Of a DNA stretch of 64,000 nt, positions 18,884 through 30,900 are shown one piece after another. The position numbers were made by a program, and so were the translations under genes. Under the pieces are notes generated by a model. The model saw only the letters and a program-made list of their open reading frames with translations, had not been told where the DNA came from and did no database searches. Source of the DNA: Pseudoalteromonas peptidolytica (GTDB taxonomy: Bacteria > Pseudomonadota > Gammaproteobacteria > Enterobacterales > Alteromonadaceae); assembly GCF_012641745.1 (NCBI RefSeq), contig NZ_WEHZ01000005.1, positions 62,001-126,000 of the forward strand, given 5' to 3'. The stretch's first letter is position 1. Every line of letters begins with the position of its first letter.

Positions 18884-19587
18884 ATGCTCAAGCGTTTATT
18901 TTGCTCTATCCAACTGGTGAGTTTGATAACCACTTTATTGCCCATTTATTATCACAAAAACACCCGATACTGCTGATTAATGCCAGCCCTTTGGTTGTTG
19001 CACAAAACCCAGAAGCTACATATCTATCTTTAGATGCGCCGCTCAGTACATCTGACACCGCAGTACTATTAGACTGGTTTGAAACCCACAACAAACAACA
19101 AGAAGTGATGGTGTTACATTGTGCCAATCGCCTCGATGAGAGCAAGTTGCTTGAAGACATCAGCGTCGGTGAGCAAGTGATAGCTCGGCTGGAAAATGCC
19201 TTTGTTGTGCTTAGAGTAATCGCCGATAGCTTACGGATGAGTGGTGGTAATCTGGTGTTTTTGACCCAATCAGACACGCTAAATTACGAATTAGAAGCCA
19301 CTGCTAGTGTCTGTAATCACGCCCATAATGCGCTGATGATGACACTCGCTCGAGAGTATCAAGGCAGTAAGCTTGCGGTAAATAGTTTTGTGCTCCCATT
19401 GCTTGCAACTGATAGCAAAGCCGCAAGAATGCAAAAGCGCAATCTTAAAGGCGGTGTACTTGGGGCCCGCCCTGCGGTGTTTAGCCATCAAGATCTCGTT
19501 GAATACCTTGTCAACTTTATGAGAACCAACACCATGCTAACCGGCCAGTCGATAGCATTTACCCCTACGTTGGAGCTCAAGCTATGA
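18880..19587 (+). CDS. altI: Degenerate SDR-fold protein (catalytically dead ketoreductase-like)
   Basis: A 235-residue protein whose length, position after altH and C-terminal segments (MMTLAREYQGSKLAVNSFV against TRTIARQYG...YCNALAP of AltH) suggest an SDR fold. The glycine-rich loop is replaced by YPTGEFDNH, and the catalytic Tyr and Lys align with Ala and Asn. It should therefore not reduce on its own. It could be a structural partner of AltH, or a protein that helps the carrier protein dock. It overlaps altH and altJ by ATGA at both ends, so it is kept in tight stoichiometry. Confidence 0.7.
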   Translation: MNAQAFILLYPTGEFDNHFIAHLLSQKHPILLINASPLVVAQNPEATYLSLDAPLSTSDTAVLLDWFETHNKQQEVMVLHCANRLDESKLLEDISVGEQVIARLENAFVVLRVIADSLRMSGGNLVFLTQSDTLNYELEATASVCNHAHNALMMTLAREYQGSKLAVNSFVLPLLATDSKAARMQKRNLKGGVLGARPAVFSHQDLVEYLVNFMRTNTMLTGQSIAFTPTLELKL

Positions 19588-20339
19588 TGCCAGTTGATCT
19601 CTATTGCTTTCATCACGCTGGCGGCTCATCACTGTTTTTTCGAAAGTGGGCACAATATTTACCTGACCATTGGCAGCTGCACGGTATCGACTTACCCGGT
19701 CGCGGTACTAAAGCAGGGGTACAATCTCAGCAGGATTGGCAAGAAGTACTTGATCACTTAAGTAGAAATATGCAAATTCAGTCACGCAGTGAGCGGCTTT
19801 GCGTATTCTTTGGTCATAGCCTCGGTGGCATGGTGGCGTATAAGCTCGCTGATCACCTCCGTAAACATGCCTTGGCAACCCCAGATTTAGTGTGTCTATC
19901 AGCCTGTCGTGCTCCTTGTATTCCATCAGTGACACAGTACGCGAAACTGAGTGATAGCGACCTACTCGCTACTTTGTATCAGCTTGATATGCTGCCAGCG
20001 CACCGCCTAAGCCAAGAAGTGGAAACCGTAATCACAGGTATGTTTAAGGATGATTTTACCCTCGCCGAGCAAACCGTAAGCACAGATATTACCCTTACCA
20101 TGCCTGTAGAGCTTATTTTGGCAACACAGGATCATTTAGTAAGCCCCGAGTCTTATCGCGCTTGGTATCCCTACTGTGAGAACCATTTTCAGCACCATCA
20201 TGTTGTGGGCGATCACATGTATTTACAACCTCATCCAACGCTTGCATGTGAGGTGATCACCCGTGCAGTAACACGGCATCTAACCCGCATACAACAAACC
20301 AAATACCACAAAGTAAATTGGCAAAAGCCGCTGTGTTAG
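19584..20339 (+). CDS. altJ: Type II thioesterase
   Basis: A 251-residue alpha/beta hydrolase of the editing thioesterase type. CFHHAGGSS is the N-terminal oxyanion motif; Ser79 sits in GHSLGG, an acidic Asp in ATQDHLVSP, and the His in VGDHMYLQP. It removes wrong acyl groups from carrier domains. It overlaps altI by ATGA; the second Met codon (19587) is an equally possible start. It ends in TAG 20 bp before altK. Confidence 0.9.
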   Translation: MMPVDLYCFHHAGGSSLFFRKWAQYLPDHWQLHGIDLPGRGTKAGVQSQQDWQEVLDHLSRNMQIQSRSERLCVFFGHSLGGMVAYKLADHLRKHALATPDLVCLSACRAPCIPSVTQYAKLSDSDLLATLYQLDMLPAHRLSQEVETVITGMFKDDFTLAEQTVSTDITLTMPVELILATQDHLVSPESYRAWYPYCENHFQHHHVVGDHMYLQPHPTLACEVITRAVTRHLTRIQQTKYHKVNWQKPLC

Positions 20340-20359
20340 AGCGAAAAAAGGATAACGTA

Positions 20360-23300
20360 ATGAACTCACTGTCTATTAACGCCAACTTCAAGCCTCTTTC
20401 AACAAGACAGCTTCACGTATGGCAAGCGCAACAACTTGATTTGGCCAACCCGGTTTATAATATCGCTTGTGCCGTGACATTTACCGGCGAGCTTAACAAG
20501 CCGGTATTACAACAAGCTCTCGATCTTTTATTTTTACGCCACCCTATCTTGTCAAGCTGCATCAATGACACAAAAAATGAGCCGCAACTGGAGTTACTCA
20601 CCACGCCACCTTTATTACTTGATATTGCGCCAGAATTCATTTCACACACTGATGCTGACACCGCTAAGACAATAATTGAACAGGCTATCAATATCGAAAA
20701 AGAAACCTTTCAGTTTTATGTTTGTGGATCTGACACTAGACTGTTACTGATCATTAAAGGTCATCACATCAATTGTGACCAGTGGGCGCTGCAAGTGCTC
20801 ATGAGTGACTTACTCGCTTGTATTGAGGCGGTGCTTGATAACACGGAGCTTAACCTTGCACCACTTGATTACAACGTGATGTTTGAAAAGAAGCCATCCC
20901 GCGACAGCAAATCAGAAAACCAAGCGCTCTATCCAATCGACTTTTATCAAAGTAATACCGAGGCACTCAAACACCATTACGACGGTATTGCCTTTCGCGA
21001 AGAAAATCCGCAGGCATTGAAACAAGTAAAGCAGGCCGCCGCTCAAGCTGGCGTGACCAGCTTTAGCGTGGTGCTCGCCAGTGTCTTTTTGACTTTATTT
21101 CATACTACCGGACAAACCGACTTAACCATTGGTATTCCAATGGCTCGTCGTACCCGAAAAACGCGAGCAATTTTGGGTCACTACTCTGACGTGGAAACGG
21201 TTTCTATTTGCGATATTGAGCAATACAGTGGCGCGTCGCTTATCAATGAAGTCAGTAACCAGCTGACGCAGTTATTACTCTCTGGTAACAGCAATAAAGA
21301 CGCTGCAAAACATATTAATGTCACCTGTAACTACTTAGCCAGACTAAAAAGCAATGGTATTCGTCCGGGGATCACCCCGTTGATGATTGGTCGTCAGGGG
21401 TATGAACTGACTCTAGGTGCGACAGGTAACACTCTCGTTAAAGGCGTATCTATTGAGCCTGGTGTTTCTCAATTTGATATCGAGTTTACCCACTTTGAAA
21501 CAGAAGGCGGCCTGTGCCGCAAAGTGGTCGCGGCAAAATCTGTGTTCTCTCGTGTCGCCATGACACGGATCACCGATATTCAAGCACGCTTTATTGAATT
21601 ACTTACCCACTCAAGTGATATAAATGTGGCCGAACTTCCCGTACTTGATGAGGCAGAGCAACAGCTTATTTTGGCACGCAGCAACCAAGAAAATAAAACC
21701 TTCTTCTCAGATATCACCCTAAATCAATGGTTTGAGAAAGCGGCAATCGAGCACCCGCATCGGATTGCACTACGAACCCAAACGCAGTCTATTGATTATC
21801 AAACCCTGAACGCCAGAGCCAATGCCCTTGCTCTGTATTTACGAGACCAATACCAGTCTGAGTATCAACAACCACTTAGCGCAGATACGTTAATTGCGCT
21901 GTATATGCAGCCTTCTATTGAGATGCTAATTGCAATTATCGCGGTGACTAAAGCGGGTGCGGCTTATGTGCCAATATCTCCTGATCATGCCAGCGAGCGA
22001 ACAACCTTTATTTTGAGCGATACCAACCCAAGTCTATTACTAGTCGATGAACAGCAGTACGCGGCAGCGCAAGATAAATGTCATGTGGCGCAGGTGACTT
22101 GTCCATTAGTTACACCACTTGCTCCCCAGCAACAGTGCAATGAAGCGCCAAAAATCAATCAGTCGCCGAAAGATTTGGTCTATATCATTTATACCTCGGG
22201 TACGACAGGCAAACCAAAAGGCGTAATGCAAACCCACGAAAATGTTGCCAGGTTGTTTAGTGCAACCGCAAAAGACTATGGCTTTAACCACCAAGACGTA
22301 TGGGTCTTATATCATGCCTATACCTTCGACTTTAGTGTTTGGGAAATGTGGGGGGCACTACTGTATGGCGGCCAACTGTGTATTCCTGACAACCGCCTTA
22401 TTCGTGATTTTGAAGCATTTGCACAGTATTGCTCAACCAATCACATTACCGTACTCAATCAAACGCCTGCAGCCTTTTACGAATTTAGTGCCGCCGCCCT
22501 TCGTGCCAAATTAAACTTTAACCAATTGAGATATGTGATTTTTGGTGGCGACAAGCTTAACCCTGAAATGCTCAACCCATGGTGGCATCACTATGGCGAT
22601 GAACAGCCTCTACTAGTCAATATGTATGGGATCACAGAAACCACCGTCCATGTAACTTATAAAGCATTGCAACAGCACTCTAGCTCTAAGGCGTCACACA
22701 TTGGCAGACCGATTGCTGATATGAAAGCCTACGTATTAAACAGCAAATTGCAATTAGTCGAACCCGGCGCAAGCGGAGAGTTATATATTGGCGGAGCCGG
22801 TCTAGCTCGGGGATATTTAAACCGTGAAGAGTTAACCCAAACACGCTTTATTAGCAACCCATATGCAACCGAGCAAGATGTTCAACAAAACCGTGCCAGA
22901 CTCTATAAAACAGGCGATTTGGCACGGCGCTTACCGGATGGAGAACTGGAGTATATTGGTCGCAACGACAACCAAGTGAAGATCCGAGGCTATCGCATCG
23001 AGCTTGGTGAAATCGAAGGCGTACTCAACCAACTGCCTGAAGTCGCCCAAGCTGTAGTTATTGACCGCACCTTACAAAACATCCCATACCTGGCCGCTTA
23101 CTTGAAGTTTAACCCTGAATTTATCGGCCAAATTGAGCAAGTCAAAGCACAAGTATCACAAGCGCTTCCTAATTACATGCTACCGAAAACTTGGACAGAA
23201 CTGGCTGAAATTCCACTAACCGGTAACGGTAAGTTAGACCGCAAAGCCTTGCCTGAGCCCGTGCTTACAAGCCAAAACGAATACGTTGCGCCAGAGGATG

Positions 23301-24913
23301 AAACCCAAGCCCTGCTATGCGAGGCATTTAAATCATTACTGGGGATTGAAAAGGTCAGTACCAAAGACGACTTTTTTGCCATCGGCGGCGACTCAATTTT
23401 GACAATTCAGCTCGTTGCCTCACTCCGAAAGCAAGGTATTGAGCTACAAGTTAAAGATATTTTTGACTGTCCAACAGCATACACGCTGAGTAAACGCATT
23501 CTCAGTGTGCAGGCAACTCAACGCGAAGTCATACAAGAACAGGGGCTATTAACTGGGCGTTTTGATTTACTGCCAATACAACAGTGGTTTTTCAATAAGG
23601 AATTACCTGATGAAAACCACTGGAACCAAGCCTTCGCCATTCGAATCCCAACTGGTTATAGCCACGCTCAACTGCAAGAAGCATTACATAGTTTGAGTGA
23701 ACAACACGATATGTTGCGCACAACTTTTATGGAATTTGAAGGCCATATTAGCCAAGAATATCGCGATACTAGCACGATGGCAGCGCTTGATACCCTGGGT
23801 GGCCAGTCTCCTATACTTGTTACCGAACTAAACAAACGACAAAGTCAGTTTGATATTTGTCACGGCCCGCTTTGGCACGTCACGCATATCCAAGCATTTT
23901 GTGAAGAATATGACCTACTTCACTTTGCGCTGCATCACTTAATTATAGATGCCGTTTCTTGGCGGATCATTGCCCAAGATCTGCAAACACTGCTAGAGCG
24001 TGGAGAGCTGCTCGCTAAACGTACCAGTTATCGTCAATGGGTTGAGATGATGCAGTCTTATCCTGCGGCACACCCTCAAGAAATGACATTTTGGCAACGT
24101 GTAGCAACCAACTTGCCTAGCTATCCACCAGTTATGGCAGCCACTCCTTCAACAGTTTGGTTGGAATTAGACGCAAAAGCTACGACTCACTTACTGCGTA
24201 ACGCCAACGCTGGGTTTAATACCCAAAGTGAAGAGTTACTACTAGCGGCATTATGCCAAGCGTTGAGTAAAACATTTAGACAAACTCAGCACGCCGTTAC
24301 CCTTGAAAGCCATGGCCGTGAAATGTGGCGCGATGATGTTGACATTAACCAAACTCTCGGTTGGTTCACCTGTTTATATCCACTACGGCTGACACAACAG
24401 CGCACCCTGGGCGACACCATTATTGATGTCAAAGAGGCCCTGCGCCAAATCCCGAACAAAGGACTTGGTTTTGGTTGTGCACAACTGCAAGACACCAGCT
24501 TAACATTGCCAAGCATCAGTTTTAATTACCTAGGTCAAATGGGCAGGCAAAGTGATGCGCTATGGCAGATAGACAACCAGCTACAAACTGAGACAAGTTC
24601 AGCTCAGAACAGCTCAAATTTACTTCTCGATATCAATGCACTAGTTCAAGGGGAACTGCTGAGAATAAAGGTAGATTCCTTGCTTGATGGCAATCTTACC
24701 GAGGCATTTTCACGTCATTTAACACACGCATTACATGAAGTGATTGAGGTAGCGCTTGAGGCTAAAGCCCACGGTGGAGTAAGTACACCGAGTGACTTTG
24801 GTGCCGAGTCCCTTTCACAGGAGCAACTCACCGCATTGCAATCTCAGCTACATGAAACACCACAAGAACACACCTCAACTCAGTCTGAAAAAACACAAGA
24901 ATTAGAGATATAA
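20360..24913 (+). CDS. altK: NRPS module 1: starter C-A(Thr)-T-E
   Basis: A 1517-residue single-module NRPS. The starter-type C domain (about 1-440; its HHxxxDG box is HHINCDQ, with Gln for Gly) should join the aryl polyene from ACP to the first residue. The A domain (about 455-960) reads DFWNIGMVHK, the threonine code. The T domain has GGDS near residue 1009 and the E domain follows with HHLIIDAVSW. The product residue would be D-Thr or D-allo-Thr, whose hydroxyl can close the lactone. I start at ATG 20360 with AAAGGAT upstream; a TTG 42 bases earlier lies in altJ. The short polar tail ending TQELEI is a likely C-terminal docking tail. Confidence 0.93.
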   Translation: MNSLSINANFKPLSTRQLHVWQAQQLDLANPVYNIACAVTFTGELNKPVLQQALDLLFLRHPILSSCINDTKNEPQLELLTTPPLLLDIAPEFISHTDADTAKTIIEQAINIEKETFQFYVCGSDTRLLLIIKGHHINCDQWALQVLMSDLLACIEAVLDNTELNLAPLDYNVMFEKKPSRDSKSENQALYPIDFYQSNTEALKHHYDGIAFREENPQALKQVKQAAAQAGVTSFSVVLASVFLTLFHTTGQTDLTIGIPMARRTRKTRAILGHYSDVETVSICDIEQYSGASLINEVSNQLTQLLLSGNSNKDAAKHINVTCNYLARLKSNGIRPGITPLMIGRQGYELTLGATGNTLVKGVSIEPGVSQFDIEFTHFETEGGLCRKVVAAKSVFSRVAMTRITDIQARFIELLTHSSDINVAELPVLDEAEQQLILARSNQENKTFFSDITLNQWFEKAAIEHPHRIALRTQTQSIDYQTLNARANALALYLRDQYQSEYQQPLSADTLIALYMQPSIEMLIAIIAVTKAGAAYVPISPDHASERTTFILSDTNPSLLLVDEQQYAAAQDKCHVAQVTCPLVTPLAPQQQCNEAPKINQSPKDLVYIIYTSGTTGKPKGVMQTHENVARLFSATAKDYGFNHQDVWVLYHAYTFDFSVWEMWGALLYGGQLCIPDNRLIRDFEAFAQYCSTNHITVLNQTPAAFYEFSAAALRAKLNFNQLRYVIFGGDKLNPEMLNPWWHHYGDEQPLLVNMYGITETTVHVTYKALQQHSSSKASHIGRPIADMKAYVLNSKLQLVEPGASGELYIGGAGLARGYLNREELTQTRFISNPYATEQDVQQNRARLYKTGDLARRLPDGELEYIGRNDNQVKIRGYRIELGEIEGVLNQLPEVAQAVVIDRTLQNIPYLAAYLKFNPEFIGQIEQVKAQVSQALPNYMLPKTWTELAEIPLTGNGKLDRKALPEPVLTSQNEYVAPEDETQALLCEAFKSLLGIEKVSTKDDFFAIGGDSILTIQLVASLRKQGIELQVKDIFDCPTAYTLSKRILSVQATQREVIQEQGLLTGRFDLLPIQQWFFNKELPDENHWNQAFAIRIPTGYSHAQLQEALHSLSEQHDMLRTTFMEFEGHISQEYRDTSTMAALDTLGGQSPILVTELNKRQSQFDICHGPLWHVTHIQAFCEEYDLLHFALHHLIIDAVSWRIIAQDLQTLLERGELLAKRTSYRQWVEMMQSYPAAHPQEMTFWQRVATNLPSYPPVMAATPSTVWLELDAKATTHLLRNANAGFNTQSEELLLAALCQALSKTFRQTQHAVTLESHGREMWRDDVDINQTLGWFTCLYPLRLTQQRTLGDTIIDVKEALRQIPNKGLGFGCAQLQDTSLTLPSISFNYLGQMGRQSDALWQIDNQLQTETSSAQNSSNLLLDINALVQGELLRIKVDSLLDGNLTEAFSRHLTHALHEVIEVALEAKAHGGVSTPSDFGAESLSQEQLTALQSQLHETPQEHTSTQSEKTQELEI

Positions 24914-24916
24914 ACC

Positions 24917-27900
24917 ATGTTGAATTTATGCCAATCACTTGCAAAGGATAATATTGCGCTTTGGGCCAACGTAGACAAGTTGAAGATTGTCCACGGTGAA
25001 CAAGGACTCAGCCAACAGTGGGTTGACTACCTCAAAGCAAATAAGACCGTATTACTTGACTATCTTAAGTCGCAGCAGGTTTTTTCCGAGCAGGACTTTG
25101 AACAACTCCTCGCGACAGAGCGCAAAAGAGCCTCTGAGATCCGTGCTATTTATGATGCCAACAGCATGCAAAAAGGCTTTGTTTATCATCACCTTGCCCA
25201 GCCTAACGACGATGCTTATCGCGTCCAATTAGTGATTGATTACCATCAAGCGCTCGACATTGATGCTTACCAACAAGCTTGGATACTGGCTTCAATGCGC
25301 TACCCAGCACTACGTACCGCATTTAACTGGGATAATGAAATTATTCAAGTGATCAAAGGAGGAGCTGGGTTCACTCCAGATCACTTTGGCTTTTACGACT
25401 TCAGTACATTAGGCCAAATCGAGCAACAAGCACGTATAGATAAATTAATACACGATGATCGCCATACGCCATTTGACCTCACTAAACCTGGATTAATGCG
25501 CTTTGCTATCGTTAAACGCAGCGCTACACACTTCACCTTGATTAAAGCAGAGCACCATAGTATCAGCGATGGTTGGAGCTTTCCGGTAATGTTACAAACC
25601 GTGCACCAAAACTATGGCAAGCTCGTTAACGGCGAGCCGGTGATAGTAGAAGAAGAAACTGCGTACCTACAAACGCAGGCGCTGTACCAGCAAAACCAAA
25701 AATCTAGCGACGCGTATTGGCAGACTCAAAAAGCAAAATTTGCTGAGCCCAATGATATCAATCGATTATTAAGCAAAAATATTGACCAATCCGGCTCTTC
25801 ACAAATCAAACAAGCAGCGGCAAGGGAGTTAAAGCTCTCCTCAGAGCGTTATCAGCAACTTAAATCGTTTGCTAAGCAACAAGGACTAACATTGAATGTA
25901 TTGATGCAGTTTGCTTGGCATAAATTATTGCAATACTACTGCGATGCTGAGCAAACCATTGTCGGTACGACAGTTTCTGGTCGTGAGTTACCGGTTGATG
26001 GGATCCATGCCAGTGTTGGCTTATACATCAACACCTTGCCACTGGCACTGGAATGGCAAGAAGACGCCAGTATTACCACCCAGCTGAGCGCTTTGAAAGA
26101 CAAAATTGCTGAGCTTAACGGCCACAGTAGCGTTTCACTGTCACAGCTACAGGAGCCAAATACTCGCCTGTTCAACAGTCTATTTGTATTTGAAAACTAC
26201 CCAACGCCAGCGGGGCAAGATGTACTCAAGTGGTCATTCGATAAAATGATTGAGAAAGTAGACTACCCGCTCACCATCAGTGTCGTTGAACAGCAAGACA
26301 TTTTATTACTCAAATTAAGCTTTTGCGAAACCATGCTAGCACCGAGTAAAGCACAGCGATTGCTCTGCCAGATGACATTGGTGTTAGATGCCATGATTGC
26401 TGATGAACACCAGCCGCATAGTCAAATTTCTTTGTTAAGTGCTGATGAGCGAGTGCCAATGGTTGAAGTAGATGAGCATGCGGATTATTTGCACGCGACA
26501 ATCCATGAATTGGTTACTCAGCAAGCACAAAAAACACCGATGCGAATCGCGCTGGTTGAGAACGAAACACAGCTGACATATCAAGAATTAGAACAAAATG
26601 CGAATAGGCTTGCCGCCTACATTAAAGATCATGTAGACCTTAGTGCTAGCCAGCGCTTTGTTGGGCTATTCTGTCAGCGCTCTGTCGATATGGTTGTGGC
26701 GAAGCTCGCGATTTTAAAGGCCGGATGTGCATATGTGCCGCTGAACCCTGATTACCCAGATCAGCGCATCGAATATATGCTCAGCGATACTCAACTCGGC
26801 CTTATCTTGACCCAAAGTGAACTGCGCCCACGCATTGCGGCGCTGGTTTCAAGTTGTCAAGCTCACCCACAAATCACCTGTTTGGATAGCCTAGTGCTCG
26901 CTGACGCACAACCTGTATTAACAGATGCAAACGCACACACTGAAGCTTATGTGATCTACACATCGGGCACAACGGGCGAACCAAAAGGTGTGGTCGTACC
27001 CCATCGTGGTGTTGTTTCTTTGGTGCAAAATACCGACTTACTAAATACCTCTGAAGACGATGTATTTATTCATCTATCTAATCCAAATTTTGATGCCGCC
27101 ACGTTTGAAATCTGGACACCGCTGATAAACGGCTGCAAATTGGTCGTAGCAGGTGCACAACAAGGTGCTGAGCCTGACAGCCTATCGAGATTAATCAAAC
27201 AGCACAGCGTAAGTGTGCTTTGGTTAACGCGAACATTATTTGATTCACTGTATTTACAACAGCCAACTATCTATGACCATGTGCGCTGTGTTATCACAGG
27301 CGGTGAAGCTATCACTCCAAGCATAGTGAAGAGTATTCTTGCCAGAAGCGCTCGACCAGAGCTGATTGTTAATGGTTATGGGCCAACTGAAAGCACCACA
27401 TTTACTGCGTTTTATCCGTGTGCCGAGGTTGACGGTCCAGTCCCCATTGGTCAAGCCATCAATCATCGCCAAGTACTGTTGTTAGACAAATACCAAAACC
27501 CTGTACCTCATGGAGCTACAGGCGAGATATTTATCGCAGGTGCCGGACTTGCGTGCGGTTATCTGAATAAACCAGAGATGACGGCGTCGCGCTTTATCGA
27601 TAATCCATTTGCAAGCGAAAAGGCCAAACAACTTGGGCTGGATAAACTTTATAAAACAGGGGATTTAGCACGTTGGTCTGAATCAGGGGCGTTAGAGTTT
27701 TTAGGCCGTAATGACCACCAAGTGAAGATCCGCGGGTTTAGAATTGAGCTTTCTGAAATAGAAGCACAACTGAATGAATTGGCACAAATCAAAGTGGCTG
27801 CCGTGGTGGTATTCGAGCAAGCTGGCAACAAGCAGCTTGCCGCTTATATCGTGCCGGAGAACGGCGAACTAGACTTAACTGCCGTAAAGCAGGAGCTGGC

Positions 27901-30900
27901 TCAGGTTTTACCAAGCTATATGATCCCAAGCTACTTTGAAATCATGTCGGCATTACCGGTTAATAACAATGGTAAGCTTGATCACAAAAAACTGCCTACT
28001 CCCACCGTAGTGGATGAAGACAATTATCAAGCACCCAGCAGCGAATTAGAAAAGCAACTATGCAGTATTTGGCAGTCAGTACTGGGATTAGAACAGGTGG
28101 GTGTCAACGATGACTTCTTTAGAGTCGGTGGCGACTCTATTGTCAGTATTCAACTTGTGTCTGCGCTACGTAAAGCTGGTTTTAACCTCCAGGTTAAAGA
28201 CATCATTGATGCCCCAAATATCGCAGCGCAAGCTTATCTCATTCAACATGTTAGTAACGACACCATTGAGCTACGTACAGAGCAAGGCGCGTTAAGTGGC
28301 GAGTTTGCACTACTGCCAATCCAACAGTGGTTTTTTGATTTGGCGCTACCAGATCCAAATCATTGGAACCAAGCATTTACTCTTAACTTGCCGAAGCACA
28401 TTGAACATTATGCACTGACACAAGCAATTCAAGCGCTGAGCGCACATCATGACATGCTACGTTGTCACTTTGTTCAGACCAGCAACGGGATAAAACAAGC
28501 GTACCAAGAGGCAATTGAGTTTGAAGTGCCATTACTTGATGCAACCGAGCTAAGTAACAGTGTATTGTTTGACGAACTGACCAAACTGCAAAGCCACTTT
28601 GATTTATTTAATGGCCCATTGTGGCAAGCAGCGTTAGTAAAAACTGCACTGGGCAATCAGGTGTTTTTTGCCTTCCACCACGTCATTATTGATGTCGTAT
28701 CGTGGCGCGTGCTAAGCCAAGACTTACAAACCTTATTGAGTGGCAAAGCACTAACAGACAAGCTTACCAGTTACCGTCAATGGGTAGATGCCATTGCCGC
28801 CTACCCTGCAACTCACCCAGAGCAGGCGTATTACTGGCAACAAGTACAACAAGGATTTACCAGCCAACCTACTTACTCAGCACACTCACAGCACAGCATC
28901 ATGTTAGAACAAGAAACAACCGCTAAGCTGCTACGAGAGGCCAATCTGGGTTTAAACACTGAGATAAACGACTTGCTGCTGGCTGCCCTCAATATTGCTC
29001 TGTGCAGCACATTTGAAAGTAGCGTCAATCACATTCAACTTGAGGGCCATGGCCGAGAAAATATCGACCCCTGCTTGGATGTGTCACAAACCTTAGGTTG
29101 GTTTACCAGTATGTATCCAGTGCGTCTTGAACACCACAGCGACGTTATTACAACCATCGCAAACACCAAAGAAATACTGCGCCATATTCCAGATAAAGGC
29201 GTAGGCTATGGCGCTTTTGTACAAGCAGATAAAGTCAGTGCAATCCGCCCGCAAGTGAGCTTTAACTACTTAGGTCAATTGAATCAGCAGCAGCAAAACC
29301 AAGACTGGCAGCTCGATGATACTCATGCAGGTTATGTGATGACTAAGGCGAACGCTCAGGCTGATAACACACTACTACTCAACATCAATGGTGCAGTTCG
29401 CGGTACTGCGCTTCACTTTGATGTAGTTTCAAGGTTAACCCCATCGCAGTCGTTGGCATTTGTTGAGCACTTTGAAATGGCGCTTCGCCAGGTCATCAAT
29501 GCAAGCTGTGAACTAGCCGCGCAAGCGCCGCAGCAAACCCCAAGCGACTTGGGGTTAAATGATTTGTCTTATGACCATTATCAAGCGCTGAGCAAGCGCT
29601 ATAATATTGAAGCGCTTTACCCTGCTAATAGTTTACAGCAAGGCTTTATCTATCATGCCGTAAACTTCCCAACGGATGACGCCTATCGGGTGCAACTCGT
29701 CATGGATATTGAGCAAGCACTAGAGGTTGAGCATTTTATTCATGCTTGGCGCTTAGCGTCGGTTCGCTTTCCAATTCTTCGCACCGCTTTTGATTGGCAA
29801 GAGTGCCTACTTCAAGTGGTGTGTCGCGATGCCAGTATTGACGACAGTCACTTTACCATCACAGATCTGTCATCTCTTGACGAGCACAGCCAACAGCAAG
29901 CTATTCAAGAGGCACAAGCCGCAGACAGACAAATACCGTTTGACCTAAGCCAACCGGGGCTTATTCGCTTTAGCTTATTTAAGCGTGGTGAAAACCTCTA
30001 CACGCTTATCAAAACCGAGCACCATGTCATTAATGACGGCTGGAGTGGACCGTTAATGCTGCAAGCGGTTGCGGGATATTATCGCCAACTTTGTGATGGC
30101 AACACGCCTGAGGTGCAAACGCAGCAAACCTATTTAGAAGCGCAAGCTTATTATCTTAAAAATGCAAAGAAAACGCAGGCTTACTGGCAGCAGCAACAAG
30201 CTGACTTTAATACCGCAAACGATATAAACTTGTTGCTTGGTGGCCAGTATGACTTGTCGCAAAGTCGAATTGTTGAGCAAGTGCAATCGGTACAGTTTAG
30301 CCTTCAAGGTGAGGCATTTAGGTCACTACAACATACTTGTCAGCAAGCTGGCGTCACCCTCAACGTGGCACTGCAATTTGCTTGGCATAAGTTACTGCAA
30401 ACCTATTCTGGTGATAACCAAACGATTGTTGGCAGCACCGTATCTGGCCGTGAAATTCCAGTCAATGGGATTGAACAAGCAGTCGGTTTATTCATCAACA
30501 CCTTACCTTTAGTGGTGAATTGGCAAGCAGACGCAAGCTGCAATGACATCCTCAAAGCGATTCAAAAAGGCGTGGCTGCACTCAATAGCCACAGCGACAT
30601 GAGCTTGTCGAAATTACAGCGTGATGGTCAGCGCTTGTTCCATACCCTCTTTGTATTTGAAAACTACCCGACTCCAGAAAATACTGGCAGCTGGAAGTTC
30701 AGAGAATCAATAGAAAAAGGTGACTATCCACTTTCTGTGGTGGCTCAAAGCGAGTCAGACCGCTTAGACTTTGTAATGCACTACAACGCTGAGTGGTTAA
30801 GCGCGGCGCGGGCAGAATGGATCCTTGACCAAGTGCAAGCCATTTTGATTCAGCTGGGGGAGCGGCTAACACAACGCCATCAAAGCATTAGCTTGGTTAA

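Noticed and set aside
18880..19587. AltI as a second active ketoreductase
   Set aside because: The Gly-rich cofactor loop and the catalytic Tyr and Lys are all missing.
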